A stretch of DNA of 56,086 nucleotides from contig JAHJIY010000071.1 in the NCBI GenBank assembly GCA_018823175.1, positions 1 to 56,086 on the forward strand, written 5' to 3'. Numbering within the stretch: the stretch's first letter is position 1; each line of letters opens with the position of its first letter. A program made the translations under genes and the position numbers. Source of the stretch: Pseudomonadota bacterium. Its GTDB lineage: Bacteria > Desulfobacterota > Desulfobulbia > Desulfobulbales > JAHJIY01. Shown in pieces: positions 9,120 through 18,819 of this stretch. The notes under the pieces were generated by a model. That model did no database searches, had not been told where the DNA came from, and saw only the letters and a list, made by a program, of their open reading frames with translations.

Positions 9120-9189
9120 AGGAAATTCCTCCGAAAAAAGAAGACCAAACAAACTCTGATATTATCCGAACCACAACAAAATAAGTTTT

Positions 9190-9909
9190 TCAGACCATGA
9201 CAAGAAAACCTTCCCGCTTCAAAAGAGAAACCACATTGATCAACAAAACTTGTTCGCCGTTATCCAAGAGTCCGGTGCCTACTTCATCACCGTTTCCAGA
9301 CGGCGTGAACTCCGACATTTCCCCTGCCGTTCCACCTACCTCGGTACACAGGATAACCCCGTTCCAATGCCCTTCGTGAACTAAAACTGCGGCGTCCGCC
9401 CTTTTGTCCGGCAGATCGGGCAAACCAAACCCGTGGGGAACCATAACCGGAAGAACAATCTTCTTGAGTTTACTGTCCTTAATCGTCGAAAGCTCACCAT
9501 TAAACTGACCGGCAAGACCGTGCATGAAACGACGGAAGTCATTCAAAGGTACTCGACTGTTTTTAACATATTTTTCCCGACTTTTCTCATCGATCTCTTT
9601 AATTAAAGATATATTGGCCTCCGGGACAACAATAACCCTGCCGTTAACCGACATCCTGCGTACAGCCTGCCCGGTTTTCCATTGATCACCAGAAGGTGAT
9701 TTGACCTTGCCCCCCCCCCCGGACAACTGGTTTGGCTGCCCGGGATTTTTCTCTTCCTTCAAGACATTCAGTAAAGAAATACCGTCCTGGCTTACCAGCA
9801 ACTCTCCTAATAACTTTCTGACCAGTAAACCTTTTTCATCACTCTGCCTCAGGGCCTCTAATAAAGAATTTACCAACTTTTCATTTTCAATAGACAAATC
9901 ATCCACCAC
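9190..9909 (-). CDS. Uncharacterised protein with a CheW-like C-terminal region and an 11-G tract
   Basis: 239 residues from a GTG start. Residues 1-60 look helical. A glycine-rich linker (SGGGGK, about 66-71) is encoded by eleven consecutive G residues. The C-terminal part, about 140-239, has alternating strands and ends with GLLDNGEQVLLINVVSLL, which resembles the end of CheW and CheA-regulatory domains (GDGRVALILDVxxL). The similarity is weak and by eye only. A one-base slip in the G tract would remove the C-terminal domain. It lies upstream of the two PilZ genes on the same strand. Confidence 0.6.
   Translation of the reverse strand: MVDDLSIENEKLVNSLLEALRQSDEKGLLVRKLLGELLVSQDGISLLNVLKEEKNPGQPNQLSGGGGKVKSPSGDQWKTGQAVRRMSVNGRVIVVPEANISLIKEIDEKSREKYVKNSRVPLNDFRRFMHGLAGQFNGELSTIKDSKLKKIVLPVMVPHGFGLPDLPDKRADAAVLVHEGHWNGVILCTEVGGTAGEMSEFTPSGNGDEVGTGLLDNGEQVLLINVVSLLKREGFLVMV
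9710..9720 (-). repeat. Homopolymer (11 G on the coding strand), candidate slippage site
   Basis: Eleven C on the plus strand are read as TCC-GGG-GGG-GGG-GGC in the minus-strand CDS. Tracts of this length are typical contingency loci in phase-variable genes and are also error-prone in sequencing. Confidence 0.6.
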
Positions 9910-10353
9910 AAATTATTCCTTGCCGGACTCAAGACTGTCCTCCGGGATATTTAATCTTGAAAACCTACATTAAAAGCAATTCCATCCTATCATTAAGAGG
10001 GGAATAATGGTGTCCATAGATCTATCTTCACCCAGACCATGATTTCCTTAAAAAAATCCAGCCCGATTATTTCACCCGATAAGGAACGGCGATATGCCTT
10101 TTGCATCATTTTCTACCCTTGGCAGACAATTTACAACCTAAATAATCCGGCCGCCCTCATACCTCGCACACCGAACCACTATGCCACATCGTGGAATCTG
10201 TGATACAGATATCATTTAGATCATGATTATTCAATATCAGAAATATTTACAACCGGGATAATGATGCAAAAGGACAGGGATACATGTATATTCTTCTGAT
10301 ATATTTTCTCAAAGTCAAACCTACTACTCTTAATCAATAAACACAGGTTATTC
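9910..10353. other. Divergent intergenic region without recognisable gene
   Basis: 444 nt between the CheW-like gene (minus) and the prepilin peptidase gene (plus). It must hold both promoters. A short imperfect palindrome, GATACAGATATC, occurs near 10204. I found no tRNA, no open frame with a ribosome-binding site and no copy of the dispersed repeats. Confidence 0.4.
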
Positions 10354-11136
10354 ATGGATTACTCAATCTTGATCCCTCTATTTTTCGCCATATTCGGCAG
10401 CATGATCGGCAGCTTTCTCAACGTGGTCATCCTGCGTCTGCCCGAGAACAAATCCATAGTCTTTCCGGCCTCACATTGCCCAAATTGCGCAACGGAAATC
10501 CACTGGTACGACAATATCCCGATCATCAGCTTTATTTTCCTGAAAGGACGTTGCCGCTCCTGCCACCAATCGATCTCCTGGCAATATCCGGTGGTGGAAT
10601 TAGCCATGGCTTTATTATCTCTGGCCCTTTATCTGCAATTCTCCATATCGGTGGCATTTCCAATCTACTTTATATTCAGCGCCGCCTTGCTGGTCATTAT
10701 CTTCATTGACTCTCATCATCAAATTATTCCGGACGTTATCAGCCTGCCGGGCATTATCATCGGTTTTGGCTTATCTTTTTTTAACCCGTTTGTCACCTGG
10801 CAGAATTCCGGACTGGGCATCCTCCTCGGAGGAGGAAGCTTTTACGCCATAGCTGGGACCTACTATCTGTTTACCAAAAGAGCCGGGATGGGTGGTGGTG
10901 ACATCAAATTGCTTGCCATGATCGGCGCTTTTCTGGGCTGGCAGTCACTTCCCTTTGTCGTATTCGGCAGCTCAGTTATGGGAACCGTCGCCGGAATAGG
11001 CGCGATGATCAAACAACGAAAAGGAGGCAAGACCGTAATCCCATACGGACCATTCCTTTCCCTGGCCAGTCTGCTCTATTTATTCTTCCAGGAAAAAATA
11101 CATCTTTTATTTTCCATTCTTTTTGTGCCACAATAG
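10354..11136 (+). CDS. pilD: Type IV prepilin peptidase / N-methyltransferase (A24)
   Basis: 260 residues, a polytopic inner-membrane aspartyl protease that cleaves and N-methylates type IV prepilins and type II secretion pseudopilins. The N-terminal GSFLNVVILRLP motif is followed by a cytoplasmic loop with two CxxC pairs (CPNC, CRSC) typical of the methylase domain. Both catalytic aspartates are visible, in FIDSHHQIIPD and GMGGGDIKLLAMIG. No pilin genes lie in the window, so it serves genes elsewhere. Confidence 0.95.
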   Translation: MDYSILIPLFFAIFGSMIGSFLNVVILRLPENKSIVFPASHCPNCATEIHWYDNIPIISFIFLKGRCRSCHQSISWQYPVVELAMALLSLALYLQFSISVAFPIYFIFSAALLVIIFIDSHHQIIPDVISLPGIIIGFGLSFFNPFVTWQNSGLGILLGGGSFYAIAGTYYLFTKRAGMGGGDIKLLAMIGAFLGWQSLPFVVFGSSVMGTVAGIGAMIKQRKGGKTVIPYGPFLSLASLLYLFFQEKIHLLFSILFVPQ

Positions 11137-11294
11137 AAATATCAGTTAAAAAACATTTAAATTCGGATAGTTGATTGAATTTACTCGTGGCAGATAGCAA
11201 CGTTGTGAGACTTCAAGCCAAGAGGGATCAACAGATGTAAGGATGTTGCCATCAAATTCGCGCACTAACCACTCGTTGGGGATGAGAACCTGCA

Positions 11295-11337
11295 ACCCTC
11301 CGGGCTGAGGGGACTAGGTTTCGCTCCGTATGTTCAA
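11295..11337 (+). repeat. Second dispersed motif (copy A), hairpin plus GGGGA..TTTCGCT..ATGTTCAA
   Basis: A CCCTC/GAGGG hairpin is followed by a 29-nt segment that is 22/29 identical, without gaps, to one at 26461-26489. It lies in the 250-nt leader of the diguanylate cyclase gene. Confidence 0.4.
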
Positions 11338-11386
11338 CTCACGAACAGACGGAAAGAGTTTCAATTTAATTTTTCAAAGATAATTT

Positions 11387-12343
11387 ATGATCGACTTTGT
11401 CCAATTAATGGACCACCTCAGTATCGGAACTGCGGTCATCGACCCTTCGTTGCATATTGTTTTCTGGAACAAATGGATGGCGGAGCACAGCCTGATTTCC
11501 AGGGAAGAAGCGATGGGGAGACCGATCCATAAATTATTTCCTGAACTGGTCAAAAAAGGGTTGGTCAAAAAAGCTCGGGAAGTAATAAGGTCCGGCCAAC
11601 CGGTGTTTTTTACCCATAAAGTACACCAGGCCATGTTCCCCTTTCATGCAGGACGTTCCTACCTGGGAAACAAATTATCTCCCATGCAGCAGACGGTAAT
11701 TCTCTCCCCGATCAAAACCGAAGACGATATTACCGGTCAGGTGTTAATCTCGGTCTTTGATATCACCGACTGGGTTACCTACCAAAACCAGTTACTTAAA
11801 TCGAAAAAAGAGCTTGAGACCTTAAGCCATATTGATGATTTAACCCAGATCCCAAACCGCCGTAATATCATGACCAAGCTACGAAATGAATTGATCCTGC
11901 ACACCCGCCGGAACCGCCCCCTGGCTCTAGTTGTAGCGGATATAGACCACTTTAAAAAAGTAAACGATACCTATGGTCACCAATGCGGAGATTTTGTCTT
12001 AAACGAGATTGCCCACATCCTGTCCCATGAACTAAGGGGGTACGATGAACTTGGCCGCTACGGCGGCGAGGAATTCCTGCTCATCCTGCCGGAAACTTCA
12101 TGGGAACAAGCAATACTGGTCTGCGAAAGACTGCGAATCGCGATTGAGGAAAGTGTATTCCGTTTTGACAATTACACAATCAGGCTGACAATCAGCCTTG
12201 GAGTTGCCTTTAAAGACAGTCAGGAAAAAGGTAACCCGGACAAACTTTTCAAAAAAGCCGATGCCTGCCTTTACAAAGCCAAAGAAAGAGGCCGAAATCA
12301 AGTGGTCGCAATGGTCAGAAATGAAGCGAAAGAGACGCCATAA
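11387..12343 (+). CDS. PAS-GGDEF diguanylate cyclase
   Basis: 318 residues, soluble. An N-terminal PAS-like sensor (about 5-125) leads through a short linker (LKSKKELETLSHIDDLTQIP) to a GGDEF domain (about 155-310). The active site is intact as GGEEF. An RxxD inhibitory site (RGYD) lies five residues before it, so product inhibition is expected. It should make c-di-GMP, for which two PilZ receptors are encoded 3-4 kb away. There is no strong ribosome-binding site before this ATG, so the exact start is a little uncertain. Confidence 0.93.
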   Translation: MIDFVQLMDHLSIGTAVIDPSLHIVFWNKWMAEHSLISREEAMGRPIHKLFPELVKKGLVKKAREVIRSGQPVFFTHKVHQAMFPFHAGRSYLGNKLSPMQQTVILSPIKTEDDITGQVLISVFDITDWVTYQNQLLKSKKELETLSHIDDLTQIPNRRNIMTKLRNELILHTRRNRPLALVVADIDHFKKVNDTYGHQCGDFVLNEIAHILSHELRGYDELGRYGGEEFLLILPETSWEQAILVCERLRIAIEESVFRFDNYTIRLTISLGVAFKDSQEKGNPDKLFKKADACLYKAKERGRNQVVAMVRNEAKETP

Positions 12344-12360
12344 AATCTCTACCGTCTATT

Positions 12361-12909
12361 TCACTTGTAACGGGCATGGCATTCCTTGTGCAAGTTGTCG
12401 ACCCTGGCGCAAAGATCAATAAAGCTTGCCAAGTCTTTATTTCGAAAGGCCTCCTTTAATTCCCGGCAGGCTTCATTAAACACACCGTAATACTCATCCC
12501 CAAATCCCTGGTAGGAAGTCATAGTTTTAACCTGAGCCAAAAATTCATCTAGCACAGCGGCGGCAGGAAGTTTATTTTCGGCAACAGAAGTTTTGATCTG
12601 ATTAAAACTGGCCTTGATTATCTTTTTCAAGGGCCGATATTTTGTCTCGGCCACATCCTCAAAATCCATCTCATTTCCTTTGTTCATGCCGGTAATCTCC
12701 GAAGTTTTAACCTTGATAGTAAGTGTCAGTTGGCCGCCTTGCTGTCTCACCAGGCCTAGTTTAAGCTTGTTAAACGAATGCAAGTCAACTCCGTAATCTT
12801 CAAGATCATCTCCACCCTGCCCTTCAATCGCGGCAGCCATCATCCGTAAGAATGAGGCAATTTGCTCACGATGTAAGGTTTTTTCTATTTTTATTTTTTT
12901 TGAATCCAA
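12361..12909 (-). CDS. XXXCH-domain protein (GAK-system type)
   Basis: 182 residues from a TTG start at 12909. AGGAGG lies 6 nt upstream of this TTG, whereas the ATG at 12972 has no such signal and would add 21 unrelated residues. The N-terminal KKIKIEKTLHREQIASFL resembles the amphi-Trp type of small domain. The C-terminus has the histidine/cysteine ending HKECHARYK, the hallmark of XXXCH proteins described alongside the GAK system. No GAK kinase or ATP-grasp partners are seen nearby. Function unknown. It converges with the diguanylate cyclase gene, 17 nt away. Confidence 0.65.
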   Translation of the reverse strand: MDSKKIKIEKTLHREQIASFLRMMAAAIEGQGGDDLEDYGVDLHSFNKLKLGLVRQQGGQLTLTIKVKTSEITGMNKGNEMDFEDVAETKYRPLKKIIKASFNQIKTSVAENKLPAAAVLDEFLAQVKTMTSYQGFGDEYYGVFNEACRELKEAFRNKDLASFIDLCARVDNLHKECHARYK

Positions 12910-13098
12910 ACTTACCCTCCTGCAGAGCCCTAAGATTGAAGAAACAAATTTGCAACTGGTAAATTTTAACAATATCCAATGAAAGTGATATTCTTAATAT
13001 AAGAGAATATCAAAAAATTAATTTGACTATTCGGTAATTAATAATTAGTAATTATTACTACTACACTAAATACTTAAATTCAACCTGCGGGTGAGAAG

Positions 13099-13425
13099 AT
13101 GAAAATAAACATCGACAGAAACTTGGTAGAATTCATACCGGAAACCCCCAGCGAAACATCAAACATGGAGGTCCTTTGGCGGGTACTGGTAGACTGCATG
13201 AAGTTCAATAAAAAATTGAACCCTATCGGCGAATACATCCCGGTCAAAGAGAATCTGGCCCGCTTCGTGATCGAAGATGAAACCGGCGGTAAAACCGAAT
13301 GGAGCGAGCATAAGGCCATGGAGGACTGTGCCTATTATTGCGCGATCTGCAACAAATACATGAACGTCAAGACCGGCCAGCAAGTGCCGCTTTGTTGTGG
13401 CCGTGAAATGGAAATTTTGGAGTGA
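13099..13425 (+). CDS. Small protein with desulforedoxin-like metal-binding C-terminus
   Basis: 108 residues. The first 75 match nothing I recognise. The last 30 contain CAICNKYMNVKTGQQVPLCC, then GREMEIL: a CxxC followed by an adjacent CC-G pair, the layout of the desulforedoxin iron site. It is followed 65 nt downstream by rubredoxin, which supports a redox role in oxygen or superoxide defence. Whether iron or zinc is bound cannot be told from sequence. Confidence 0.65.
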   Translation: MKINIDRNLVEFIPETPSETSNMEVLWRVLVDCMKFNKKLNPIGEYIPVKENLARFVIEDETGGKTEWSEHKAMEDCAYYCAICNKYMNVKTGQQVPLCCGREMEILE

Positions 13426-13490
13426 GACTTATATAAACTTTTTTTGAGACAAAATTTATAAATCAAAAATTAAATAAAAGGAGAATGAAA

Positions 13491-13646
13491 ATGGATAAAT
13501 ATGAATGCCCTTGCGGATATGTTTACGACCTGGCAGAAGGTGATTCAGAAAACGGGATTGAAGCAGGAACTGCCTTTAAGGACCTGCCGGATGATTGGGT
13601 CTGCCCAAAATGCGGGGCGGAGAAAGAATACTTCACCAAGATGTAA
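13491..13646 (+). CDS. Rubredoxin with a shortened first cysteine motif
   Basis: 51 residues. The typical rubredoxin features follow in order: GYVYD, then [21 protein letters not shown]. The second cysteine pair is a normal CPKCG, but the first is [10 protein letters not shown], one residue between the cysteines instead of two. ATG at 13491 is used rather than 13485, because AAGGAG at 13478-13483 is 7 nt upstream. It is a one-electron carrier, probably co-transcribed with the desulforedoxin-like gene, and is followed by a terminator. Confidence 0.9.
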   Translation: MDKYECPCGYVYDLAEGDSENGIEAGTAFKDLPDDWVCPKCGAEKEYFTKM

Positions 13647-13654
13647 CCCTGCTT

Positions 13655-13706
13655 AAAGCACATAAGCCGGCGGGTAAAAAATTTTCCGCTTGCTTATGTG
13701 CTTTTA
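13655..13706 (+). terminator. Terminator after rubredoxin
   Basis: AAAGCACATAAGC (13655-13667) pairs with GCTTATGTGCTTTT (13692-13705), with a GGCGG/CCGC inner extension. It begins 8 nt after the rubredoxin stop. Confidence 0.75.
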
Positions 13707-13920
13707 AAGCTGAGTTGAGCTGCTAGACGGCTCAAACGAAACTTATACCCTTGCGGTATAAAGCTGAGTTGAGCTGCTAGACGGCTCAAACGAAACTTAT
13801 ACCCTTGCGGTATAAAGCTGAGTTGAGCTGCTAGAAAGCTCAAACCGATAAGCGAGTTAACGAGACATCGAGACTTATGCGCCCGCAGGAAATGCCCTTG
13901 GGGTACCCTTGTGGTATAAA
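13706..13920 (+). repeat. Dispersed two-hairpin repeat, three tandem units
   Basis: Units start AAAGCTGAG at 13706, 13760 and 13814. The first two are exactly 54 bp apart and identical, with hairpin A TTGAGC/GCTCAA and hairpin B TTATACC-cttgc-GGTATAA. The third is extended by the insert CCGATAAGCGAGTTAACGAG and by an enlarged hairpin B containing GCCCTTGGGGTACCC. It lies between convergent rubredoxin and mnmG. Confidence 0.9.
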
Positions 13921-14007
13921 GAGTGCTTTTTGAGATGACCTTAGCCTAGGGACAAATAAATAAACAACCTACTTCCAGTAGTTATCTCAAATCAAGAAGT
14001 TACATCA

Positions 14008-15888
14008 CTAGATAAGTCCGTTCTTCTTGAGATATACCTGCAGGACGGAAATAGCGGCTGGAGTAATACCTGAAATACGCGAAGCCTGTCCCAAAGATCG
14101 GGGCCGCACCCTGGAAAGTTTCTCCACCACCTCGGCCGATAATCCTGGCAACTCGGAGTAAACAAGAGCCTCAGGCAAGGCGATGGCCTCAAACTTCTTA
14201 AACCGGTCAACCTGTTCCTTCTGCCGCTTAATATACCCTTCGTATTTAACCTGCAGTTGAATTTCCGCCGCCACCCATGACTCCACTCCTAGCTCCATTC
14301 CGATGATCTCAGCCAGCAGGCCCATGTTCAGCTCGGGCCGCCGCAATAAGTCAGCGACGGTCACCTGCTGTTTAAGATTTGCGCTGTTATTTTCCTGAAG
14401 GCGAAGGTTTATCTCGGCAGTGGGGTTAACCGTTGTTTTCTGCAACCACTCCACCCCCTGCTCAATGGCCTGCCTTTTCTTCTTGAATAACTCATATTCT
14501 TCATCGGACACCAGACCCATCTGACGACCAATGTCCCGCAGCCGGAGATCGGCATTATCCTCCCGCAACAGCAGGCGATATTCGGCCCGGGAAGTAAACA
14601 AACGATAAGGCTCTTTGGTGCCGCGGGTCACCAGATCATCAATCAGCACTCCGATATAAGCCTGAGCCCGATCAAGAATCAGGGGTTCTTCTGCCCTGAC
14701 ATAACGGACCGCGTTAATTCCGGCAATCAGGCCCTGGGCGGCGGCCTCTTCATAGCCCGAGGTGCCATTAATCTGCCCGGCCAGGAAAAGACCTTTCACC
14801 CTTTTTGTTTCAAGAGAAGGGGCCAGCTCGAGCGGATCGACATAATCATACTCAATGGCATATCCAGGCCGGATAATCTTGACATTTTCCAGACCCTTAA
14901 TCGATCTTAACATTGCGACCTGCACGTCAATCGGCAAACTGGTCGGGACGCCATTGGGATAAACCTCAACGGTATCAATCCCTTCCGGCTCCAGAAAGAT
15001 CTGATGTCGATCCTTCTCCGGAAATCGTACTACTTTGTCCTCAATCGACGGACAATAACGGGCCCCAACCCCTTCGATAATCCCGGTAAACATCGGAGAT
15101 CGATCACAACCCTGCCTGATGATCTCATGGGTCCGGGAATTGGTGTAGGTTATATGACAAGGGAATTGCGGCTGTTTAGCTTCACGACTGGAAAATGAAA
15201 AAAGATTGGGCGGATCATCACTGCCCTGGGGTTCAAGGTCCGTATAATCAATGGTGCTGCCATCCAGCCGGGGGGTGGTGCCGGTCTTCATGCGGCCCAT
15301 GACAAAACCCAGCCTTTTCAAATCTCCCGGCAGGCTCAAAGAAGGGGCATCACCCATGCGACCGGCCGGGAAACTCTTCAGTCCGATATGAATCAACCCG
15401 TTTAAAAAAGTGCCGGTGGCAACGATAACGCTGCGGGCCCGGATTTCCTCTTCCAGAGAGGTGATAACCCCGCAAACCCGACCATCTTCGACCAGAAAAC
15501 GATCGGCAACCGTCTGCCTTATTTCAAGATTTTTTTGACCCTCCAATACTTCCTTCATCCGCAAGCGATAAAGCAGGCGGTCGGCCTGGGCCCGGGAAGA
15601 CCAGACGGCCGGACCTTTACTTGTATTTAACCGGCGAAATTGGATGCCGGTGGCATCAATGTTTTTAGCCATTTCGCCACCCAGGGCATCTATCTCCTTA
15701 ACCAGATGGCCCTTGGCCAGACCGCCAATCGCCGGATTACAAGACATCGCACCGATCCCATCGGCGTTAATCATGACAATCCCGGTTTTGCATCCCATCC
15801 GGGCCGCAGCCAATGCGGCCTCGCAACCGGCGTGACCGGCGCCAATCACCAGAACATCATATTCAAACTCGCTCAAAGAAAGTGTCAT
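14008..15888 (-). CDS. mnmG: tRNA uridine 5-carboxymethylaminomethyl modification enzyme MnmG
   Basis: 626 residues, the usual length. The FAD-binding motif [19 protein letters not shown] opens the protein, and the family signatures [16 protein letters not shown] and [17 protein letters not shown] are intact. With MnmE it modifies the wobble uridine of several tRNAs. It is the last gene of a minus-strand group trkA-trkH-mnmG, starting 4 nt after trkH. Confidence 0.97.
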   Translation of the reverse strand: MTLSLSEFEYDVLVIGAGHAGCEAALAAARMGCKTGIVMINADGIGAMSCNPAIGGLAKGHLVKEIDALGGEMAKNIDATGIQFRRLNTSKGPAVWSSRAQADRLLYRLRMKEVLEGQKNLEIRQTVADRFLVEDGRVCGVITSLEEEIRARSVIVATGTFLNGLIHIGLKSFPAGRMGDAPSLSLPGDLKRLGFVMGRMKTGTTPRLDGSTIDYTDLEPQGSDDPPNLFSFSSREAKQPQFPCHITYTNSRTHEIIRQGCDRSPMFTGIIEGVGARYCPSIEDKVVRFPEKDRHQIFLEPEGIDTVEVYPNGVPTSLPIDVQVAMLRSIKGLENVKIIRPGYAIEYDYVDPLELAPSLETKRVKGLFLAGQINGTSGYEEAAAQGLIAGINAVRYVRAEEPLILDRAQAYIGVLIDDLVTRGTKEPYRLFTSRAEYRLLLREDNADLRLRDIGRQMGLVSDEEYELFKKKRQAIEQGVEWLQKTTVNPTAEINLRLQENNSANLKQQVTVADLLRRPELNMGLLAEIIGMELGVESWVAAEIQLQVKYEGYIKRQKEQVDRFKKFEAIALPEALVYSELPGLSAEVVEKLSRVRPRSLGQASRISGITPAAISVLQVYLKKNGLI

Positions 15889-15892
15889 CTCA

Positions 15893-17383
15893 TTATTTAC
15901 CAGTGCCCTGTAACTGCCAGCGCCAGACAGGTTTACGGGCCATGGCCCAAAAATCAGGGGTCAAAAGTACTGCCACTGTATAAAGCTCAAGACGCCCGGC
16001 CAACATACAAAAGGACAGAACCAGCTTGGCAAGAGGCGGCAGGTGGCCAAAATTCTGGGCCGGTCCAACCAGATTCAAACCTGGTCCAATATTATTTAAA
16101 GTAGCAATTACTGCAGTAGAGCCGGTTAAGACATCAACCCCCAAAGCGGTAACCAGCAAGGTGGCCAACAAAAAGAAAGCGATGTAAAGGGCAAAAAAAC
16201 CAAGAATCGAAAGCATTACCTCCTGCGGCACCTTGATCTTGCCCATCTTGATCGCGCTGACCGACCGAGGATGAACCAGATGAGTAAGCTGCATTCTGGC
16301 ATATTTGAAGAACAACAGAACCCGCACCACCTTGATGCCGCCGCCGGTCGAACCGGCACAACCTCCAACAAACATCAAAGAGACAAGCAGAACTTTGCAG
16401 ACCGGCGGCCATTGTTCAAAATCAGCGGTCCCGAAACCGGTGGTGGTCAGAATGGAAAAAACCTGAAAAAACGCCGTCCGGATGTTGTCCCCCAAATTAT
16501 CATAAACATGGTGATACATATTGACTAAGACCAGAAGCACAATGGCAAAAAGACTGATCCCGACATAAAAACGAAATTCTTCGTTCTGCCAGTAGGCCGA
16601 CAACTTGCCGCTCAAGACCCGATAATGCAGGCTGAAGTTGACCCCGGCCAGGAACATGAAAACAATAATCACCGTCTCAATATAAACCGAGTTAAAATAA
16701 CCGACACTGGCGGTATGGGTCGAAAATCCCCCGGTAGCCAAGGTGGCAAAAGCATGACAGGTCGCATCAAAAAAATCCAGCCCGCCGATCATCAGCAGCA
16801 GAATCTCAACCAGGGTAAAAAGCAGATAAACGCTCCACAAGATCCGCGCCGTGTCCTGGATCCTCGGAGCCAGTCGATCTTTGGTCGGCCCAGGCATCTC
16901 GGCCTGGAAAAGCTGCATCCCGCCAATCCCGAGCAACGGCATAATCGCCAGGGACAAGACAATAATTCCCATCCCGCCGATCCAATGGGTCAAGGCGCGC
17001 CAGAAAAGAACACTTTTCGGCAATACCTCAACGGTTGTAAGAATGGTGGAGCCGGTAGTGGTAAAACCGGACATCGACTCGAAAAAACAATCGACAAAGG
17101 CATTCATCTCCCCGGAAAAATAAAACGGCAAGGCCCCTAAAATGGCAAGGCCCAGCCAGCTTAAAACTACAACCGCAAAGCCGTCCCGGTAGCCCAGATC
17201 ACTTTCCGGTGCAAACAAGGCAACCAGGGTAAAACCCGATATGGTGCCAATCAACGAACAGCTCAAAAATGTCATTACCATGCCATCATTGAAATATATG
17301 CTGAAAGGAATAGGACTAAGTAAACAAAGGGCAATCAGGATAAGAAGTTTCCCGAATATATTAAGAACACCGCCGGTCCGCAT
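15893..17383 (-). CDS. trkH: Trk potassium uptake channel subunit TrkH
   Basis: 496 residues, polytopic inner-membrane protein. Selectivity-filter-like loops are visible, for example [11 protein letters not shown] and [11 protein letters not shown], and [14 protein letters not shown] in the third pore region. It forms the K+-translocating channel gated by TrkA, encoded 13 nt upstream on the same strand. A start at ATG 17383 is consistent with the length of the family. Confidence 0.95.
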   Translation of the reverse strand: MRTGGVLNIFGKLLILIALCLLSPIPFSIYFNDGMVMTFLSCSLIGTISGFTLVALFAPESDLGYRDGFAVVVLSWLGLAILGALPFYFSGEMNAFVDCFFESMSGFTTTGSTILTTVEVLPKSVLFWRALTHWIGGMGIIVLSLAIMPLLGIGGMQLFQAEMPGPTKDRLAPRIQDTARILWSVYLLFTLVEILLLMIGGLDFFDATCHAFATLATGGFSTHTASVGYFNSVYIETVIIVFMFLAGVNFSLHYRVLSGKLSAYWQNEEFRFYVGISLFAIVLLVLVNMYHHVYDNLGDNIRTAFFQVFSILTTTGFGTADFEQWPPVCKVLLVSLMFVGGCAGSTGGGIKVVRVLLFFKYARMQLTHLVHPRSVSAIKMGKIKVPQEVMLSILGFFALYIAFFLLATLLVTALGVDVLTGSTAVIATLNNIGPGLNLVGPAQNFGHLPPLAKLVLSFCMLAGRLELYTVAVLLTPDFWAMARKPVWRWQLQGTGK

Positions 17384-17396
17384 AGATCACCTTGTA

Positions 17397-18731
17397 TTAC
17401 TCAAAAAACTCTTCCACCGCTGGCAAGGCGTCTCGGGAAAAGAAAATAACCAGATTATCATTTACCTTAAGGATGGTATCACCCTTGGGGATAATCACCT
17501 TCTCTTCACGGACTATCGCCCCGACAATGGCCCCTTTTGGGAAATGCAATGATTTCAAAGGCACATCCTTAAACCTTTTTTTATCCGGCACTTTAAGCTC
17601 AACCACCTCGGCGTTACTACCCATCAAGGTGGCCACCGAGACAGTAGTACCACCGGCCCGCACAAACTGTAGAATCATATTGGCGGCAACCAGCCTGGGA
17701 CTCAAGGCCATATCGATGCCGAGCTCATCGAGCATGGGAATAAAATCTGCCTTTTTAAGATGAGTTATGCATTTCTTGGCACCATAATGCTTGGCCATCA
17801 GGCTGGTCAGGATGTTTTTGGTATCAGTATTTGTCACCGCCACCACCAGATCAGCCCGGTCAATCCCTTCGTCCATCAGGGCATGAGAATCCAGACCATC
17901 ACAATTTAAAACCACACTGTTCTCAAGATGCTGAGTCAAAAATTTGCATCGCTCCAGGTCCTTCTCCACAACCCGGACACCCATCCTATTCTGCTCCATC
18001 CGACGCGCCACCAGGTAACCGATAGTGCCACCGCCAATAATAAAAACTCGTCTCACCTGGCGGCTGGCAATATTCAAAAAACTCTCCACCGCGCGGGAAT
18101 CCTCTTTGCGTGCCACCAGATATACCTTATCCTCAGCCTGAATAACATCATTGCCCCGGGGAATAATTGTATTATCTCCCCGGACGATCGAAACCATGAC
18201 CCCGGGAAAATCGTGCATGTCCTGCAGGGACCTGCCAACCGTTTTATTACCCTCATGAAGAACATACCCGGCGAGCACCACCTGACCATCGGCAAATTCC
18301 GCCACCTCAAAGGCCGATGAACGGGTACTGAGTTGAAATATCTCCTCGGCCATCGCCAGATCTGGACTGATCAAAAGATCAATGCCCAGAGTTTTTTTAG
18401 TCAGGGCCTTGCCTTGATGATAAAAATCCTCATTACGAACCCTGGCGATCCTGGTCTTGACCTCAAACTGCTTGGACATGATACAGGCGACCAGGTTTAC
18501 CTCATCGCTGTCGGTTACCGCGATAAACAAATCGGTTTTATCGATCCCGGCCTCTTCAAGCACCTTGGCCGAAGCCCCGCTCCCGTGAACGGTCATGATA
18601 TTTAATTCCTGCTCAATCCGACGCAACTTGCTCTCGTCCCGATCGATCAATACTACTTCCTGACCCTCAATCGACAACTTTTCGCACAGGAAACAACCGA
18701 CCTGCCCCGCGCCTACAATCATTATTCGCAA
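17397..18731 (-). CDS. trkA: Trk system NAD-binding regulatory subunit TrkA
   Basis: 444 residues with two tandem RCK units. Nucleotide-binding motifs are GAGQVGCFL near residue 7 and GGGTIGYLVARR near 233, each followed by a TrkA-C domain. It forms the cytoplasmic gating ring on TrkH. The TTG at 18731 is chosen: it has GAGG 8 nt upstream and gives the family N-terminus MRIMIVGAGQVG, while the ATG three codons later would cut the first beta strand. Confidence 0.95.
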   Translation of the reverse strand: MRIMIVGAGQVGCFLCEKLSIEGQEVVLIDRDESKLRRIEQELNIMTVHGSGASAKVLEEAGIDKTDLFIAVTDSDEVNLVACIMSKQFEVKTRIARVRNEDFYHQGKALTKKTLGIDLLISPDLAMAEEIFQLSTRSSAFEVAEFADGQVVLAGYVLHEGNKTVGRSLQDMHDFPGVMVSIVRGDNTIIPRGNDVIQAEDKVYLVARKEDSRAVESFLNIASRQVRRVFIIGGGTIGYLVARRMEQNRMGVRVVEKDLERCKFLTQHLENSVVLNCDGLDSHALMDEGIDRADLVVAVTNTDTKNILTSLMAKHYGAKKCITHLKKADFIPMLDELGIDMALSPRLVAANMILQFVRAGGTTVSVATLMGSNAEVVELKVPDKKRFKDVPLKSLHFPKGAIVGAIVREEKVIIPKGDTILKVNDNLVIFFSRDALPAVEEFFE

Positions 18732-18819
18732 AAGAGTTTCCTCACTTATTTACCAATGTCCGGAAATCATGCATGCCACCAACGGATTCAGACGATCCCC
18801 TCTCATCGCAACGCAAGCC

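Noticed and set aside
11137..11386. c-di-GMP riboswitch before the diguanylate cyclase
   Set aside because: I looked for the conserved GEMM core and tetraloop-receptor pattern and did not see it; the leader holds only the weak dispersed motif.
13706..13920. CRISPR array
   Set aside because: Units are contiguous without unique spacers, and the same unit occurs as single copies elsewhere; there are no cas genes.
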